Assembly: GCA_033980235.1 (NCBI GenBank) | Contig: CM067075.1 | Coordinates: 23,135,061-23,199,060 of the forward strand | Origin: Diadema setosum | Lineage: Eukaryota; Echinodermata; Echinoidea; Diadematoida; Diadematidae | Direction: 5' to 3' | DNA length: 64,000 nt | Position numbers and translations under genes: made by a program | Shown here: in pieces, positions 46,352-59,126 of the stretch | How positions within the stretch are numbered: position 1 is the first letter of the stretch | How the letters are laid out: every line of letters starts with the position of its first letter | Notes under the pieces: model-generated | The model's input: only the letters and a program-made list of their open reading frames with translations | What the model was told of the DNA's origin: nothing | Databases searched by the model: none

Positions 46352-49102
46352 ATGGCTGGAAGCGTTGTTTTTACAGTTTTAACTACAGTGATGACTTTGT
46401 CATGTATTGCTGGCCACTGGGTACAATCTCCTCCCAAATGCTCCATCTCTTATCCGGGCCCCTTTCCGCGAGCAGACTGCTCTCACCTCAAACTCTCAGC
46501 TGTTCCCCAGAATCTTCCAGACGACGTCTACAATCTTGACTTATCATACAACAACATTTTGACCATCACCAACATGTCCTTTGCTGCATATGGAAAGCTC
46601 CAAGTCCTGCTTTTGCGATGGAACGCGCTGACTCAGATCGAGGGAAATTCGTTCGAGCATCTCCTAGACTTGAGAGTGGTAAATATGAGCTTCAACAACA
46701 TCAGCCGACTTCCAGACGCCCTCTTTCATAACAATCTTCATCTGTCAATCCTTGGGCTATCTCATAATAGACTGACCGACATCCCAAATAACGCTCTTGG
46801 GTCCATTAGATCCTTGAAGTTTATTTTCCTCGGCCACAACCTGATCACAAACATCAGTTTCGCTCAATTCTCATCCTGCCAACACCTATCTAGGATTGAT
46901 CTCACAAAAAACAAGATCACGCATCTTCATCAGGAGAGTTTTGCTGCTATTGGGAACTGTACAATAGACACTCTCGACCTGACCTTCAACAAAGTCTCGG
47001 AACTTCCCCATGAACTCTTTTCGAATTTCCGTAACCTGACGGATCTCATTTTGAACCACTTTAACCTTTTTACATCCGACGTGAGAGCCTTCATGGGAAA
47101 TTATAACATCACTAATGTAGTGATCAACAGCGCAAAAATTCACACTATTATACCTCTCACCTGCCAACGTCTAGACTTTCCCAATTTGACATCAATTAGT
47201 CTTGGGCTGAATAAACTCTCTCAAATACAGAGCAACGCATTTAGGGGGTTTAGAAACCTGCGTTATTTGAACCTCGAGGACAACAAGATAACCTTGATCA
47301 CTAATAGCTCATTCTTTGGATTGAATTCACTCATCTACTTGAATCTGAAAGGAAACAAACTTTCACTCTTGCCTCTTTGTGCGTTCGCGTGTACAAAAAA
47401 GCTAAAACTTCTCAGGCTGGACAGCAATAACATCAGAGTGTTGGATCCTGATGTACTTCATCGTGTTCCCTTTCTTGAATATCTGAATCTTTTCCGCAAT
47501 AAAATAGAGAAGCTTGCAGGACCATGGGACCTGCCTTCCTTAAGGGATCTGAAACTGCAACAAAACGAAATATATTTTTTGAATAAAAACACGTTCGCAG
47601 GAATCCCTCATGTGCAAGAAGTCAACCTAACCGCTAATAAAATCCGAAACATTTCCAAAGATACATTTATCGGGCTCACTTCATTGAAATCTATTGATTT
47701 GTCTTTTCAAAATTCTCTTATCGAACTTGATGGTAATTTTGAAAAGTTGGAGAACCTCGAGAACCTAACGTTCAAGAAAACAGTTATTAAGTTTTCGTCA
47801 CTAAATCAATTTACATATGCAAGCTCTATGAGAACACTCGTCATGTCACTCGCAAAGTTGAGTGTCACAGACCTGGTAGGTAATCATGAACATTTATCCG
47901 TTTTCTTCGGGTTGGACTCACTAACATCCCTCGATCTATGGGGAAATGAGTTGGTAAACTTGCACGAGTACCCTTGGGTTTTTAAACCTTTACGTCACCT
48001 GCAAATGATTAACCTAAGCGATAATCGAATCACCATTTTAAAAGCAGGGATGTTCTCTCACCTGTCGTCTCTAACACACCTATTGCTGTATTCAAACAAT
48101 ATCCAGGAAATCGACCCACATGCTTTTGAAGGACAGGGATTCTTACAGCAATTGCTTCTGCAGGATAATGTGATATCTCTGTTTGAGAAAAATCTACTCA
48201 TTTACACGCCGAATCTCACAAGGTTGTACCTTCATAATAATCATCTCACTACAATTTCTGCAAACACATACTTTCCAGAGACTCTTGTGCGCCTTGATAT
48301 CTCCCGCAATCCTTTCACTTGTGACTGCAGCTTGGCATGGTTCCAAAACTGGCTCCATACCACCCACGTCAATGCCACCCCCTTTAATGAAACCCTGTGC
48401 TCACAGTCCTCCTTCAAAGAACTTGTGAATCAGCCACTTGAAGCATTCCATCCAGGTGAGTTTTGTGGAATCAACGCACCACTCATCTCTGGACTTATCT
48501 CCGGCAGCGTCATAGTAACGTTACTGGGACTTTTGATTCACAGGAAACGCTGGTGGTTGAACTACAAAATCTTCCTGCTGAAGCTTTTTGTCTTGGGGTA
48601 TAAGCAACAAGAAGAAGACGTACACGCAAATGACTATGAGTATGAGCTCAACATCATGTGCCAAGATGGTGATGATGACTGGGTTCACGGTGTCTTCAGA
48701 CCTGCACTGGAAGAGAGAATGCCCCATCTCCAACGGGTTGCCTATGGCGACGAAGCTCTCAGGGTTTCAATGTACTACATTGATGCTGTTCATCACATCA
48801 TCGAGACCAGCTACAAAACTGTTCTCTTGATCAGCAACCACTGTGTTGATGATGCCTGGTTCATCACCAAGGTCAGAGTGGCTCTGGAGCATGTGAATGA
48901 AACAGGACTTGACAAGGTGATCCTGGTATTTTTGGAAGACATACCAGATGAGCGGCTGCCATACCTGGTAAGACTCTTTCTGAGCAGAAACAGGCCTAAC
49001 TTGGTTTGGACTGAGGACCACGATGGCCAGGACTTGTTCTGGGCTTACTTTGAGAAGAGCATGCAGACAAATCCACAGATCAATCATGTTTTTCCGATCT
49101 AA
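46352..49102 (+). CDS. Toll-like receptor, single exon, full length (916 aa)
   Basis: A membrane pattern-recognition receptor with an extracellular LRR solenoid and a cytoplasmic TIR signalling domain. The ATG sits in CACGATGGC and opens a signal peptide (about 1-22). An LRR N-terminal cap with C30 and C43 follows. About 24 LRRs (LxxLxLxxNxL) run to about residue 645. A single C-terminal cap (CDCSLAW..., about 650-705), a helix near 708-730 with RKRWW after it, and a TIR domain (about 760-910) with the FW box DLFWAYF complete it. One cap next to the membrane makes it a single-cysteine-cluster (vertebrate-like) TLR. The TIR keeps YKTVLLIS and VILVFLED but lacks a recognisable first box and the RDxxPG BB loop. 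Stop TAA at 49,100-49,102. Large families of single-exon TLRs are known in sea urchins. Confidence 0.94.
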   Translation: MAGSVVFTVLTTVMTLSCIAGHWVQSPPKCSISYPGPFPRADCSHLKLSAVPQNLPDDVYNLDLSYNNILTITNMSFAAYGKLQVLLLRWNALTQIEGNSFEHLLDLRVVNMSFNNISRLPDALFHNNLHLSILGLSHNRLTDIPNNALGSIRSLKFIFLGHNLITNISFAQFSSCQHLSRIDLTKNKITHLHQESFAAIGNCTIDTLDLTFNKVSELPHELFSNFRNLTDLILNHFNLFTSDVRAFMGNYNITNVVINSAKIHTIIPLTCQRLDFPNLTSISLGLNKLSQIQSNAFRGFRNLRYLNLEDNKITLITNSSFFGLNSLIYLNLKGNKLSLLPLCAFACTKKLKLLRLDSNNIRVLDPDVLHRVPFLEYLNLFRNKIEKLAGPWDLPSLRDLKLQQNEIYFLNKNTFAGIPHVQEVNLTANKIRNISKDTFIGLTSLKSIDLSFQNSLIELDGNFEKLENLENLTFKKTVIKFSSLNQFTYASSMRTLVMSLAKLSVTDLVGNHEHLSVFFGLDSLTSLDLWGNELVNLHEYPWVFKPLRHLQMINLSDNRITILKAGMFSHLSSLTHLLLYSNNIQEIDPHAFEGQGFLQQLLLQDNVISLFEKNLLIYTPNLTRLYLHNNHLTTISANTYFPETLVRLDISRNPFTCDCSLAWFQNWLHTTHVNATPFNETLCSQSSFKELVNQPLEAFHPGEFCGINAPLISGLISGSVIVTLLGLLIHRKRWWLNYKIFLLKLFVLGYKQQEEDVHANDYEYELNIMCQDGDDDWVHGVFRPALEERMPHLQRVAYGDEALRVSMYYIDAVHHIIETSYKTVLLISNHCVDDAWFITKVRVALEHVNETGLDKVILVFLEDIPDERLPYLVRLFLSRNRPNLVWTEDHDGQDLFWAYFEKSMQTNPQINHVFPI

Positions 49103-50150
49103 ATGGAATCAAGATATGAAAATGACTGATATCTTGCTTCCTAACATTTACAGTACAAAGTAATCGATTTGAACACAAAGTCTTTGCATATCATGCTCCT
49201 GTAACATGTTCTGTAACATTTCTGTCACACGGAAGAAGGTCGAAGATTGACATCATTATTTCCCTTTAATCTATGTTCAATTGTCAGGGCACGATTAAGT
49301 CAATTTTGACGAAACCTACAAAACACAGCTGAAAATATACTTTTAATTGTTTATTTGAAGCGTGTGACTTTCCTAGGGGGCTGCAGCCTCGCCCGCGGCC
49401 ACGCACTTGTAGTTTCCTACACAAACAACAAAAATATGAAGAAATAAACAAAATGAAGAAAACTCATGCCTTCCAGATGGTTCTAGATTCTTCCGGTGAA
49501 GGGGGGGGGGGGGGGGGGGGGACTGACCCTTACCCTTTGACCCAACAAAGAGCACTAGGACCTTTCTTAAAAAAAAAAACAAAAACTACAGTACATATTT
49601 AATTTATTATTCATTCACTCCAGTTGTAATTATATAAATTATAAGATTTAGCTTTCATCATATCACTTAAATAGATTTACTATGATGTGGATGGATGTTC
49701 TTGTATGTGTGCAAGAAATCCTTTGTATATGTAACCTAACCATGCTAACTGTGTAAAGTTGCTTAGGCATTTGATGTTAGCGTCTTTGACTTCCTTACGT
49801 TCATATAAAATGCGTATTGTTTGAATATACATACAGTAGTCACTTTTATGAATGTTGAATAGGGATTATTTTTCTATTACTTACATTTCCTTTAATTTTC
49901 CTTATTTGTAATTTTGTTTCAGTCAACAATGTTGCTTCCATTAACTTTACTTTCATTGCTTTGATTTTTGTCTATTCCCTCACTGTGTTTTTAATTTTTT
50001 TGTGTGTGTTTTTTATGACATCATTCGTTCATATACTTTATATTGTATTTGAAAAAAAATGCGTTTATCAGACGAATGAAAGACAAATTGAAAACTTCTA
50101 CTGCTTTGGATCATGTTTCCTTTTTTTTTCTTTTTTTATGATGGAAATAA
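49103..50150 (+). other. 3' flank of the TLR gene
   Basis: AATAAA at 49,443-49,448 is a candidate polyadenylation signal about 340 bases after the stop. A poly(G) run lies near 49,501-49,520. This part is absent from unit 2. Confidence 0.4.
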
Positions 50151-50250
50151 ATAAACTATTGAATTGAATTGAATTGAATTGAATTGAATTGAATTGAACT
50201 GAATTGAATTGAATTGAATTGAATTGAATTGAACTGAATTGAATTGAATA
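50151..50250 (+). repeat. (TTGAA)n pentanucleotide tract, likely a LINE/SINE 3' tail
   Basis: About 20 units of GAATT follow directly after AATAAATAAACTA. Short tandem tails of this kind are usual at 3' ends of CR1/L2-like retroposons, so bases just upstream may be a retroposon 3' end on the + strand. The (GAATT)n itself is certain; the origin is inferred. Confidence 0.8.
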
Positions 50251-50673
50251 GTAATTTTCTCAAGTTGTATGTAACAATTTTCGTATATCATACTGATATC
50301 TCCTCTTACCACCTGAATAAGATGGGAGTACTCTATGACCTTTACGTAGAATAGCATGCTTAGGTGTGAAGATACGCAACAATAGGACCTGTACAAATTA
50401 CATTTGCAGGTATGTAACCAATGAGCAGCACTTATTTGTTTCTATTCAATACAGTATGTAAAAGATAAGCTGTGTTTTAAAAATGTTAAAGAAAGATTGA
50501 AAACTTCTTTTAGATAGATTATACTACCTTGTGGTCACATACCGGAATTACTACATTTACACCGCTGTATTAGTCCACACTTCTTTTTTGTTAGATTAGA
50601 AGACCCTCCCGATAGGTGGTGCTGTAGGTACACAGCAACGGTAATATATGTGCCGTGTACTATATGTGTGTAA

Positions 50674-51838
50674 GCGTTCTCTAGGAGATTCTCGGAGACT
50701 TGTACAGAACCGAATGATTCCCCTACGGAATGGATTGAAATTCATTCTTCAAAATTAACGTTAATTGCAATCTCACACAGCGATAATAAAACAAAAGCTA
50801 AATTACCAGTCCTGCAAGGTATTAATTGGTATGTTTGATTGGTCAGTAAAGGAGAGAGAAATAGGTGGTTTTTCTTTCTCGCTGCAAAGATTATGTTGCA
50901 TTACTAATATTATGTGTACATGTTCTGTCTATCTGACCAACATGTACTAAATAAAACGAAAAAGAAAATGCAAGTATACTCATAAATGTCTAATGAGTAG
51001 TTTCACAAGTGAATTAATAGTGCATATGTAGGTCTACAAGTTTTGTGTATTTCACTTGGCTTTTTCTAAGAATCGTTATCAAAGGCATGGTAAAGTTTTG
51101 GCTGAGATTGGGGGATTCAGATTTAATTTAATGTGAGATAATTACAAACCACTCATGAAATATAAAAAAAAAAGATATACACTGGATTCTAAGAGGAATT
51201 CTGACTTTATTTGATAAAATTCGATTTCGAAATGGCTGAGATATCTAAAAACAAAGTAAAACAAAGTGGTCTTTATAAAAGGTGGGTCCCAACTTTTATC
51301 AGGACCTCTTTGTTTTCGGATAACTCAAACCATTTCAAAACCAATTTTCATCAAATAAACTTTGAATTCCTCTTAGAATGTGTATGCTCTTTCATATTTC
51401 ATAAGAGGTTTATCACACACACACACACACACACACACAAATGGAAACCTGAAGCCCTATCTCAACCAAAACTATACAATCCCTTTAAGTAATGATGTCT
51501 ACAATGGACATGACTGTACAGTGTCGGGCGATCGCCCCGACACTAGCCATCCCCTTTAATTTTTATGTTTAATTGGTCAATTAAGAGAGAAATATGTGGT
51601 GCGTTTTTCCTTTGCCTGCAAAGATTATTTTGCATTATCAATATTATGTGTAAATGTTCTATCTGGCCTGCATGCACTAAAGATTTAGAAAATGGAAGAA
51701 TACTCATTAGTGTCTTATGAGTAATTTCACATGTGAATTCATATCAATGCTTGCTCTATAAGAGTAATTCATACCTGATGCTACAAAAAAATTTGGTCTA
51801 CAAGTCATCCTTTATGTCACATTTCTTGTTCTTTGCTC
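50674..51838. repeat. distal part of unit 1 with local duplication and fold-back MITE
   Basis: Bases about 50,800-51,060 and 51,555-51,810 are related copies (ATTGGTCA...GAGAGAAATA, TATTATGTGTA.ATGTTCT). Between them 51,083-51,484 is a fold-back MITE of the GGCTGAGATAT type (ends AAAGGCATGGTAAAGTTTTG / CAAAACTATACAATCCCTTT) with a (CA)n tract. The whole block recurs at 62,062-63,080, where the MITE is broken near 62,665. Confidence 0.72.
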
Positions 51839-52825
51839 ATGTTCATGCTCCCTCCCAAGCATGCACGCAACAAGATGTAATCCACCAAAATGCTGTATAG
51901 AGGATCTTTTTATTACGTGTTTTCTAGAATGATGTTTCGTGAAACATGAATTGCAGTTAGATTGAATGGTAGGAGTGTAATAGGCAGAATTGACTTGTAG
52001 GACAAAGGGAAAACAAGATGCGATTTGTAGAATCGAAAGTTATATCTAAGAGGCTGCGATAAAAAAAAAAAAAAAATAAGCTTCTCTGTGCCGGAATATA
52101 AGACGTTCGTTAGGTGCTTTGTGTATTCCGGAGAAAATATGTTGTATTCTGAGGGTCCTTACATGAAATTAGTCGCAAGCTTTGCAGACATAAGATTACC
52201 AGAGTATGCATCGATTAAAGTATTAACTCTATATCTTTGCTGACGTGTTCGTGGAGATGGCATGTGCAAAGTTTTCTACTTTGCAGGCAATGCCTTTGGG
52301 TATAGCCGTCTAGTCTAGCCACGAATTGCTGAGTGCAATCAGGTCTGTACGCATTTTTGTTTTTAATCATCCTTTTAAGGCGGCACGGCACGGAATGTAC
52401 AGTAATGTTGTTGTCTTTAGAACTAGAGAGTCAAGGTAACATTGTACATTTTATTGTAAGCGAAACAAAAGGCCAACTTTGTTATTATTGAAGCTGCACT
52501 GCTCTTTGTAACACAGAAAATATTTGAAGATTTTGTTTGTTTGTTTGAGCCTCTTATGCCAGGCAAAGTTTTATCAGTATTTAAGTTTGTCGACTACAGC
52601 AGGGAAATTAGACTATTGTGCGATCTTGCCAGCTCTCACAATGTACATAATTACAAAATATTGTATTTTTTGTTTTCGGTTCTAATCTTTGTAAATACTC
52701 GTCTCCCTTATTATCGCTTTGACGGTGTGACGCAATTGAGCAGAAGGCAGAATGATGTCGTGTATTTACACCCTCAGTAGTACTAGATCCAAATACGACC
52801 ACACACTGATAGACAAAGAACAAGC

Positions 52826-52981
52826 CAGGGGCGGATCCAGGAATTCTGTAAAGAGGGGGCGCCTTTACAAAATCAAAGGGGGAGGGGGCCCACACACCCC
52901 TTATCTATTTTTTTTTCGCTATTAATTTCTTTTGTTTTAACAAAGAAAAAATAAAGTGCGCTCCCTCTGGATCCGCCACTG
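52826..52981 (+). mobile_element. short MITE with CAGKGGCGGATCCA ends (unit 2)
   Basis: Counterpart of 38,454-38,617, with a shorter poly(T) core. Confidence 0.78.
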
Positions 52982-53756
52982 CAAGCGATCTGGTTAACGG
53001 ATAACGGCGACTGTTTTCTCCAGTTCTTGTTTGTAGTATTTCGTGATAGAGAAGCTTTGCTTCTTCTTTGTGTCTTCCCATCTGTATCAAAAGTAATCAA
53101 AGCGCCGACGTAGACTTTATTTCACCCGTAGTTTTATGGAGAGATTTTTCTTTTTCTTTTTTTTTTTTAAATCAAGGTATGTGATACATGAAGATACGTG
53201 TGTGGACTAGCATGATTTGAATGAGATCACGAAAACAAAATATATGTGCTGGTATATGTCCTAATGCGGATATGCATACGTGGGACTATGCCATTTATTT
53301 GAAGGTAATGCGAATATGCCACAAACGGTTAGCAATAATTTGATTCCGTTTTTCGTTATGGTGAACGTAGAAATGGGATTCATTCGCTTTTACACACAAG
53401 TAACACAGCCGATGGTGTGTCAGTCTACAAGAACGAAAGAGGTGTGAGAATACTGTAGAGCTTCCAATATGGAATGAAAGAAGAAAGTGAAATTAGACCG
53501 AAATCAAACCAGTTACTGATGTGCGCACTCGTTCATGTCGTAGAACTAGCCGAAAGCCTCGTAACGTATAGTGCAAGTATGAAAATTCATTGCGGCCCAT
53601 ATAGGCGTACCACAAGGAACTGTGCATGGTTTACAAGACAGCCAAGCTGAATGAGTTGTAAATGTGAATGTATGACACTCGTCGTAGTTTGGACATATTA
53701 AGAAGGGGAGATATGAATTATGTTCTGAAGTGGAATTGATTGATATATTACCAGCC

Positions 53757-53811
<55 letters not shown>
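53757..53811. repeat. (AAC)n microsatellite, unit 2
   Basis: About 18 units against about 12 in unit 1. Confidence 0.95.
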
Positions 53812-54665
53812 GAAAGAATATCAACGGTACTAGCACCCTTGCTAATTCGATACGTATTTTGAATACGAAAATATTGTTTCTCCTCTCAGTCAAGACGACA
53901 ACTTACAATTTAGGACAAGCAGATATTGATGATATTAAATTACCATGATTTTTACCGATATTCTTTTTTGTTTCCATTTGTATGCGGCATTGGATATCTG
54001 TGAAGTTTAATTCACATGTCCTTCACCACTAACGCGTGTTATCTTGTGGCCCTATATGATAATTCTGACAGGTAGATGATGATAATCTTCGTACTTCAGC
54101 ACAAGATATTTCACATCACAACACATTTTTAACAAGAAATTGAATGCTTGCATGTTAGTTTGTTTTTCGTAAGATATCAATACAATTTTAACGAGAAATT
54201 TGGGTGTTTTTTTTTTTTTTTTTTTTTTTTTTGCATATGGCAATCAATGAATTCTACAAACGTCCTTAAACTGATAAAGAAAGGATAAGCTCTATAAAGT
54301 CAGGCAGAAAATCACCTTCAGTTTTTGTGAATTTACCGAACGATAAAGCGATACTGTCCTCAAGTCACACGAATATATTACTTTGCAAGGTATTTGCAAA
54401 AAAAAAAAAGTGAATTATAAAAAGAGAGGTCGTAGAAACATGTATTATGCACAGTATACTGTGCGACAAACACAATAGACTGTATATGTAAAAAAAAAAA
54501 TGCTGTTATATTTCATATCGTTATTGTATATTGTGTACATACTCTAGCGATTGTTTTAACAACTGAATAAACACCTACAAAAAGATTTGCATATTATTAT
54601 TGTAAAATTAGTTTTCCTGTGTTTTTCTTCAATGCGATGGGGTTTCTAAAAAAGGGCATGTTGCA

Positions 54666-54668
<3 letters not shown>

Positions 54669-54722
<54 letters not shown>
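54669..54722. repeat. (AT)n microsatellite, unit 2
   Basis: An AT run before the GTTAACAAC MITE, longer than in unit 1. Confidence 0.95.
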
Positions 54723-54727
<5 letters not shown>

Positions 54728-54999
54728 GTTAACAACAAAATTATTCATACCCTTGAGAAATTATTAGTTTGGATCAGATTTCTTACAAGTGAAGGATGGA
54801 GTGATGGTGATTGGGTGTTAACTTTTTACTCTTATTCGTCCTCTATAAATTCACATTAATTCCAGTTTCTTCTCATTTCCATTATAATAGAAATGTTGAG
54901 ATATAACACCCAATCACTGTCACTTCATCGTTTACTTGTAAGAAATCTGCTCAAAACTAAAAATTTCCCAGGGGTATGAATAATTTTGTTGTTAACTGT
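54723..54999 (+). mobile_element. GTTAACAAC fold-back MITE, unit 2 copy
   Basis: Same ends and arms as 40,321-40,595 with a few substitutions. Confidence 0.78.
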
Positions 55000-55010
55000 C
55001 CAAATATATA

Positions 55011-55833
<823 letters not shown>

Positions 55834-56174
55834 TAAATTGAACCATCCTAATCTGTTCAAAAAGTGATTGAAATGAGGGAGAGAGAAAGTTAGGAAGTGC
55901 AAGTTCGCAGAAAAGGGAGAAAAGAGCGTTAAACGATTTCGGTCACTCAGGCGTGCTATGTTTTGTTTCCGAGTGAAAACACTGCCTGTCCGAAAGAATA
56001 TGGTCCAGAAAAGTGCTAATATCTCGATTTCGGTTTTGTTTTAAACCGTCAAATTTTGACACTAGGCCTAAAGCTACAGAAAAGATTACTCTTCCAGGTA
56101 AGACAAACTTTTTTTGGGGTCTGTCAACATAACTTACTACATTATGTCTTAGTTTATTACAAAGAATCCTATAT

Positions 56175-56177
56175 TTG

Positions 56178-56236
<59 letters not shown>
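56175..56236. repeat. (TG)n microsatellite, unit 2
   Basis: Counterpart of 41,700-41,760; slightly longer pure TG run. Confidence 0.95.
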
Positions 56237-56238
<2 letters not shown>

Positions 56239-56259
56239 TTTGAATTGGGCGGTCATATG

Positions 56260-59109
56260 CAGGGTGGCCCAAAAATAACGAAACACCTAAGATCTTGAAT
56301 TTCAGCAATATTGTTGCAAATATGTCATTATTTTGCATACTATTGGAAAGGCCACTCTTTTTCCATTAGAATAACATCAAGTTCTTTAATTTTGGTTAAT
56401 GCGATATGATTTTAGGACCATTTTTGTCAACCCTTGCAATTTTCAAAATGTGATCATTTTGCACTCTCAGTCTCAGATATACCGAAACCAGCAACAATTC
56501 GGCTACCATAGAACCAGTAGCGTTCACAATGTGTGGAATGTGGGGCGGACGGTGTGATTGTCATTGTCCGTTATCATTGTGAATGAGACGACCTGCTGGG
56601 CTCATTAGGCGTTTTCACATCAACCCGATGTTTAATTAATTTAATTATAAACCGACACGCAATATTCTCAGTTCTCTTTGTGTCTATCAATATACACTTA
56701 ATTAAAAGTACGGGCTTTATTCCTAAACCACTTATGAACTCACGTCACTGCCAATCATACCTTTGAAAAAACCTCGCTATTTTCCAGCTAAATTTAGCAT
56801 CTCAGTAGGCGTTTTCACATCAGCCCGATGTTTCCAAATAGCGCGCTATTTTCTGACTTGGGAAGTTTTCCCGATAGCGAAATAGCGCGCTATTTGATAA
56901 TGTGAACACAAATTAGCCCGCTAATTGTATCGCTCTGATCGAGAAAATTTCTCGACTCCAACTCGGGAAATTTCTGAAATAGCGGGATAGCAGCGCGCTA
57001 TTTGATAATGTCAGAACGACTCGAGAAATTAGCGCGATGAATCCCATCATGCCTAGCGTGTGTGACCCGATCGATCGAGGCAAACTGCACACAAATCATG
57101 AGGAATTTTTGAGAGGGCACACACATTACTGATGCTGTTTGCACATACTCAGCTGTCGAATTAGCTCGAAAAAAATGCGGACTAATTCTCTTCGGGCTGA
57201 TGTGAATAAGAAATGAAATAGCGCTCTAATTCGCAATCGCGAAAAATATTTCGAGCTTGGATTTTTATCGGGCTGATGTGAAAACGCCTATTGAGATGCT
57301 AAATTTAGCTGGAAAATAGCGAGGTTTTTTCAAAGGCATGATTGGCAGTGACGTGAGTTCATGAGTGGTTTAGGAATAAAGCCCGTACTTTTAATTAAGT
57401 GTATATTGATAAATACAAAGAGAACTGAGAATATTGCGTGTCGGTTTATGATTAAATCAATTTATGATCTTCATTATGCTTGCTTTTCTTTGTAGTTTTC
57501 ATCCATCTGAACACAATTATAGAGGTCAGACAGCCCAGATTAGGAATTTTTAAAATCGGTCAGTCACATTGTTAAATCGTGTCTTTAGATTATCTTGCGA
57601 CTGCTCGGAGACACTGTAATTTCACAATAGACGTCTCAGAGTCGTGGGCTAGCGAAGACATCTCTGCAACTAGCAAAATCTACAGTCGTGAACTAGTTTC
57701 AAGCCCGGTGAGATATTGGGCCGGATGCATAAACGCTAGCAATTGCTTGTGCTAGCCTTTTACTCGAATCCGTATGCATAAAAACAAGCAATTGCTTGCG
57801 AGCAGAAGCTCTTGCTAGCAAGTACAAGCAATTGCTTGCTGTCCGCAAGCAATTGTTTAGAGACCAAGCATTTGCTTAAAAACGTATGCAGTAAAGCATA
57901 CCTTTTGCTAGTTCTTGCTAGCAATTGCTTACGATTTTCCAAGCTCTGTAAAATGAGCTTGAGCTTTTGCTTATCTGGGACGTTCCCTTTTAAGTATCAT
58001 TTTCATATTCATGGAAGAAAGACAACAATTGTGAAGGAGTGGTATAAATCTACAAGAAATTACTCTTAAGTAGAGTAAGAAATTTTTCATTTCAACAACG
58101 GGAATGTCCAGTGGTTAGCACGCAAAATTTGATGAAAAACAGGTAGGATGTCTCACTTCGGTGGAGAGCAAGGAGACGTCTCTCCACGTGCGATCTGGCA
58201 GATGCGGGCTATTGGAAGCAGTGATGGGAATCAGCCAGTAATGCGAGTGTGTGTATAGTTGTGTGTATGTGCGTCTGTGTGTGCATTTATGAGTGTCATT
58301 TTATAGCTCTTCTGCTATGTCAGGAAATGTTTCTGCACACACATGCCCTTTCAAATGCATGCTGCCACACTCGCCTTTGTTCTTGTGTTCGCACAGGCGT
58401 GACGTCCCTTTTGTTGAAAACGCAAGCAATTGCTTGTGCGGGACAAGCAAAAGGTATAAGCACTAGCAAAAGGTTTAATATGCATATGGATTTAAGCAAT
58501 TGCTTGAGCTAGACCTTTTGCTAGACAAGCTTGTGCTTTTGCTTGAAGGAATTTCTTACAAGCAATTGCTTGTTTTATGCATTCGGCCCAATGAGTACCC
58601 ATTGATTCGTTCATAAACCGAAACAGCAATATTCTCACTTCTCACTGTATACATATTAATCAATGTATACTTAATTAAAAGGCTTTATTCCTGAATCACC
58701 CATGAACTCACGTCACTGCCAATCATGCCTTTGAATAAACCTCGCTATTTTCTAGCTAAATTTAGCATCTTGCAGTGAGCCCAACAGGTCGTCTCATTCA
58801 ACAACGGACAATGACAATCACACCGTCCGCCCCACATTCCACACATTGTGAACGCTACTGGTTCTATGGCAGCCGCATTGTCGTTGGTTTCGGTATATCT
58901 GAGAGTGCAAAATGATCACATTTTGAAAATTGCAAGGTTTGACAAAAATGGTCCCAAAATCATAACGAATTAACCAAAATTAAAGAACTTGGTGTCATTC
59001 TATTGAAAAAAGAATGGCCTTTCCAATAGTATGCAAAATAACGAGATATTTGCAACAATATTGCTGAAATTCAAGATCTTAGGCGTTCCGTTCTTTTTGG
59101 GCCACCCTG
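56260..59109 (+). mobile_element. mariner-like long inverted-repeat nest (unit 2)
   Basis: Counterpart of 41,785-44,648 with the same nested AGGCGTTTTCACATC block (56,810-57,295). One internal GCGCGCTATTT repeat step present in unit 1 is missing here, and a short ATCGAGAAAATTTCTCG palindrome is added near 56,939. Confidence 0.78.
57715..58592 (+). mobile_element. CAAGCAATTGCTTG-palindrome MITE (unit 2)
   Basis: Counterpart of 43,260-44,131 with the same ends; the palindromes are kept almost unchanged. Confidence 0.8.
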
Positions 59110-59126
59110 TATTGAATGCATACGAA

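Larger units (their letters stand above)
36559..51838. repeat. tandem segmental duplication, unit 1
   Basis: From about 37,470 it matches unit 2 (51,841 onward) in long, nearly identical blocks through to the TLR gene. Its first kilobase (36,559-36,990) instead matches the start of unit 3 at 63,100. The end region (50,674-51,838) matches 62,062-63,080. It contains the full TLR gene. Confidence 0.88.
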
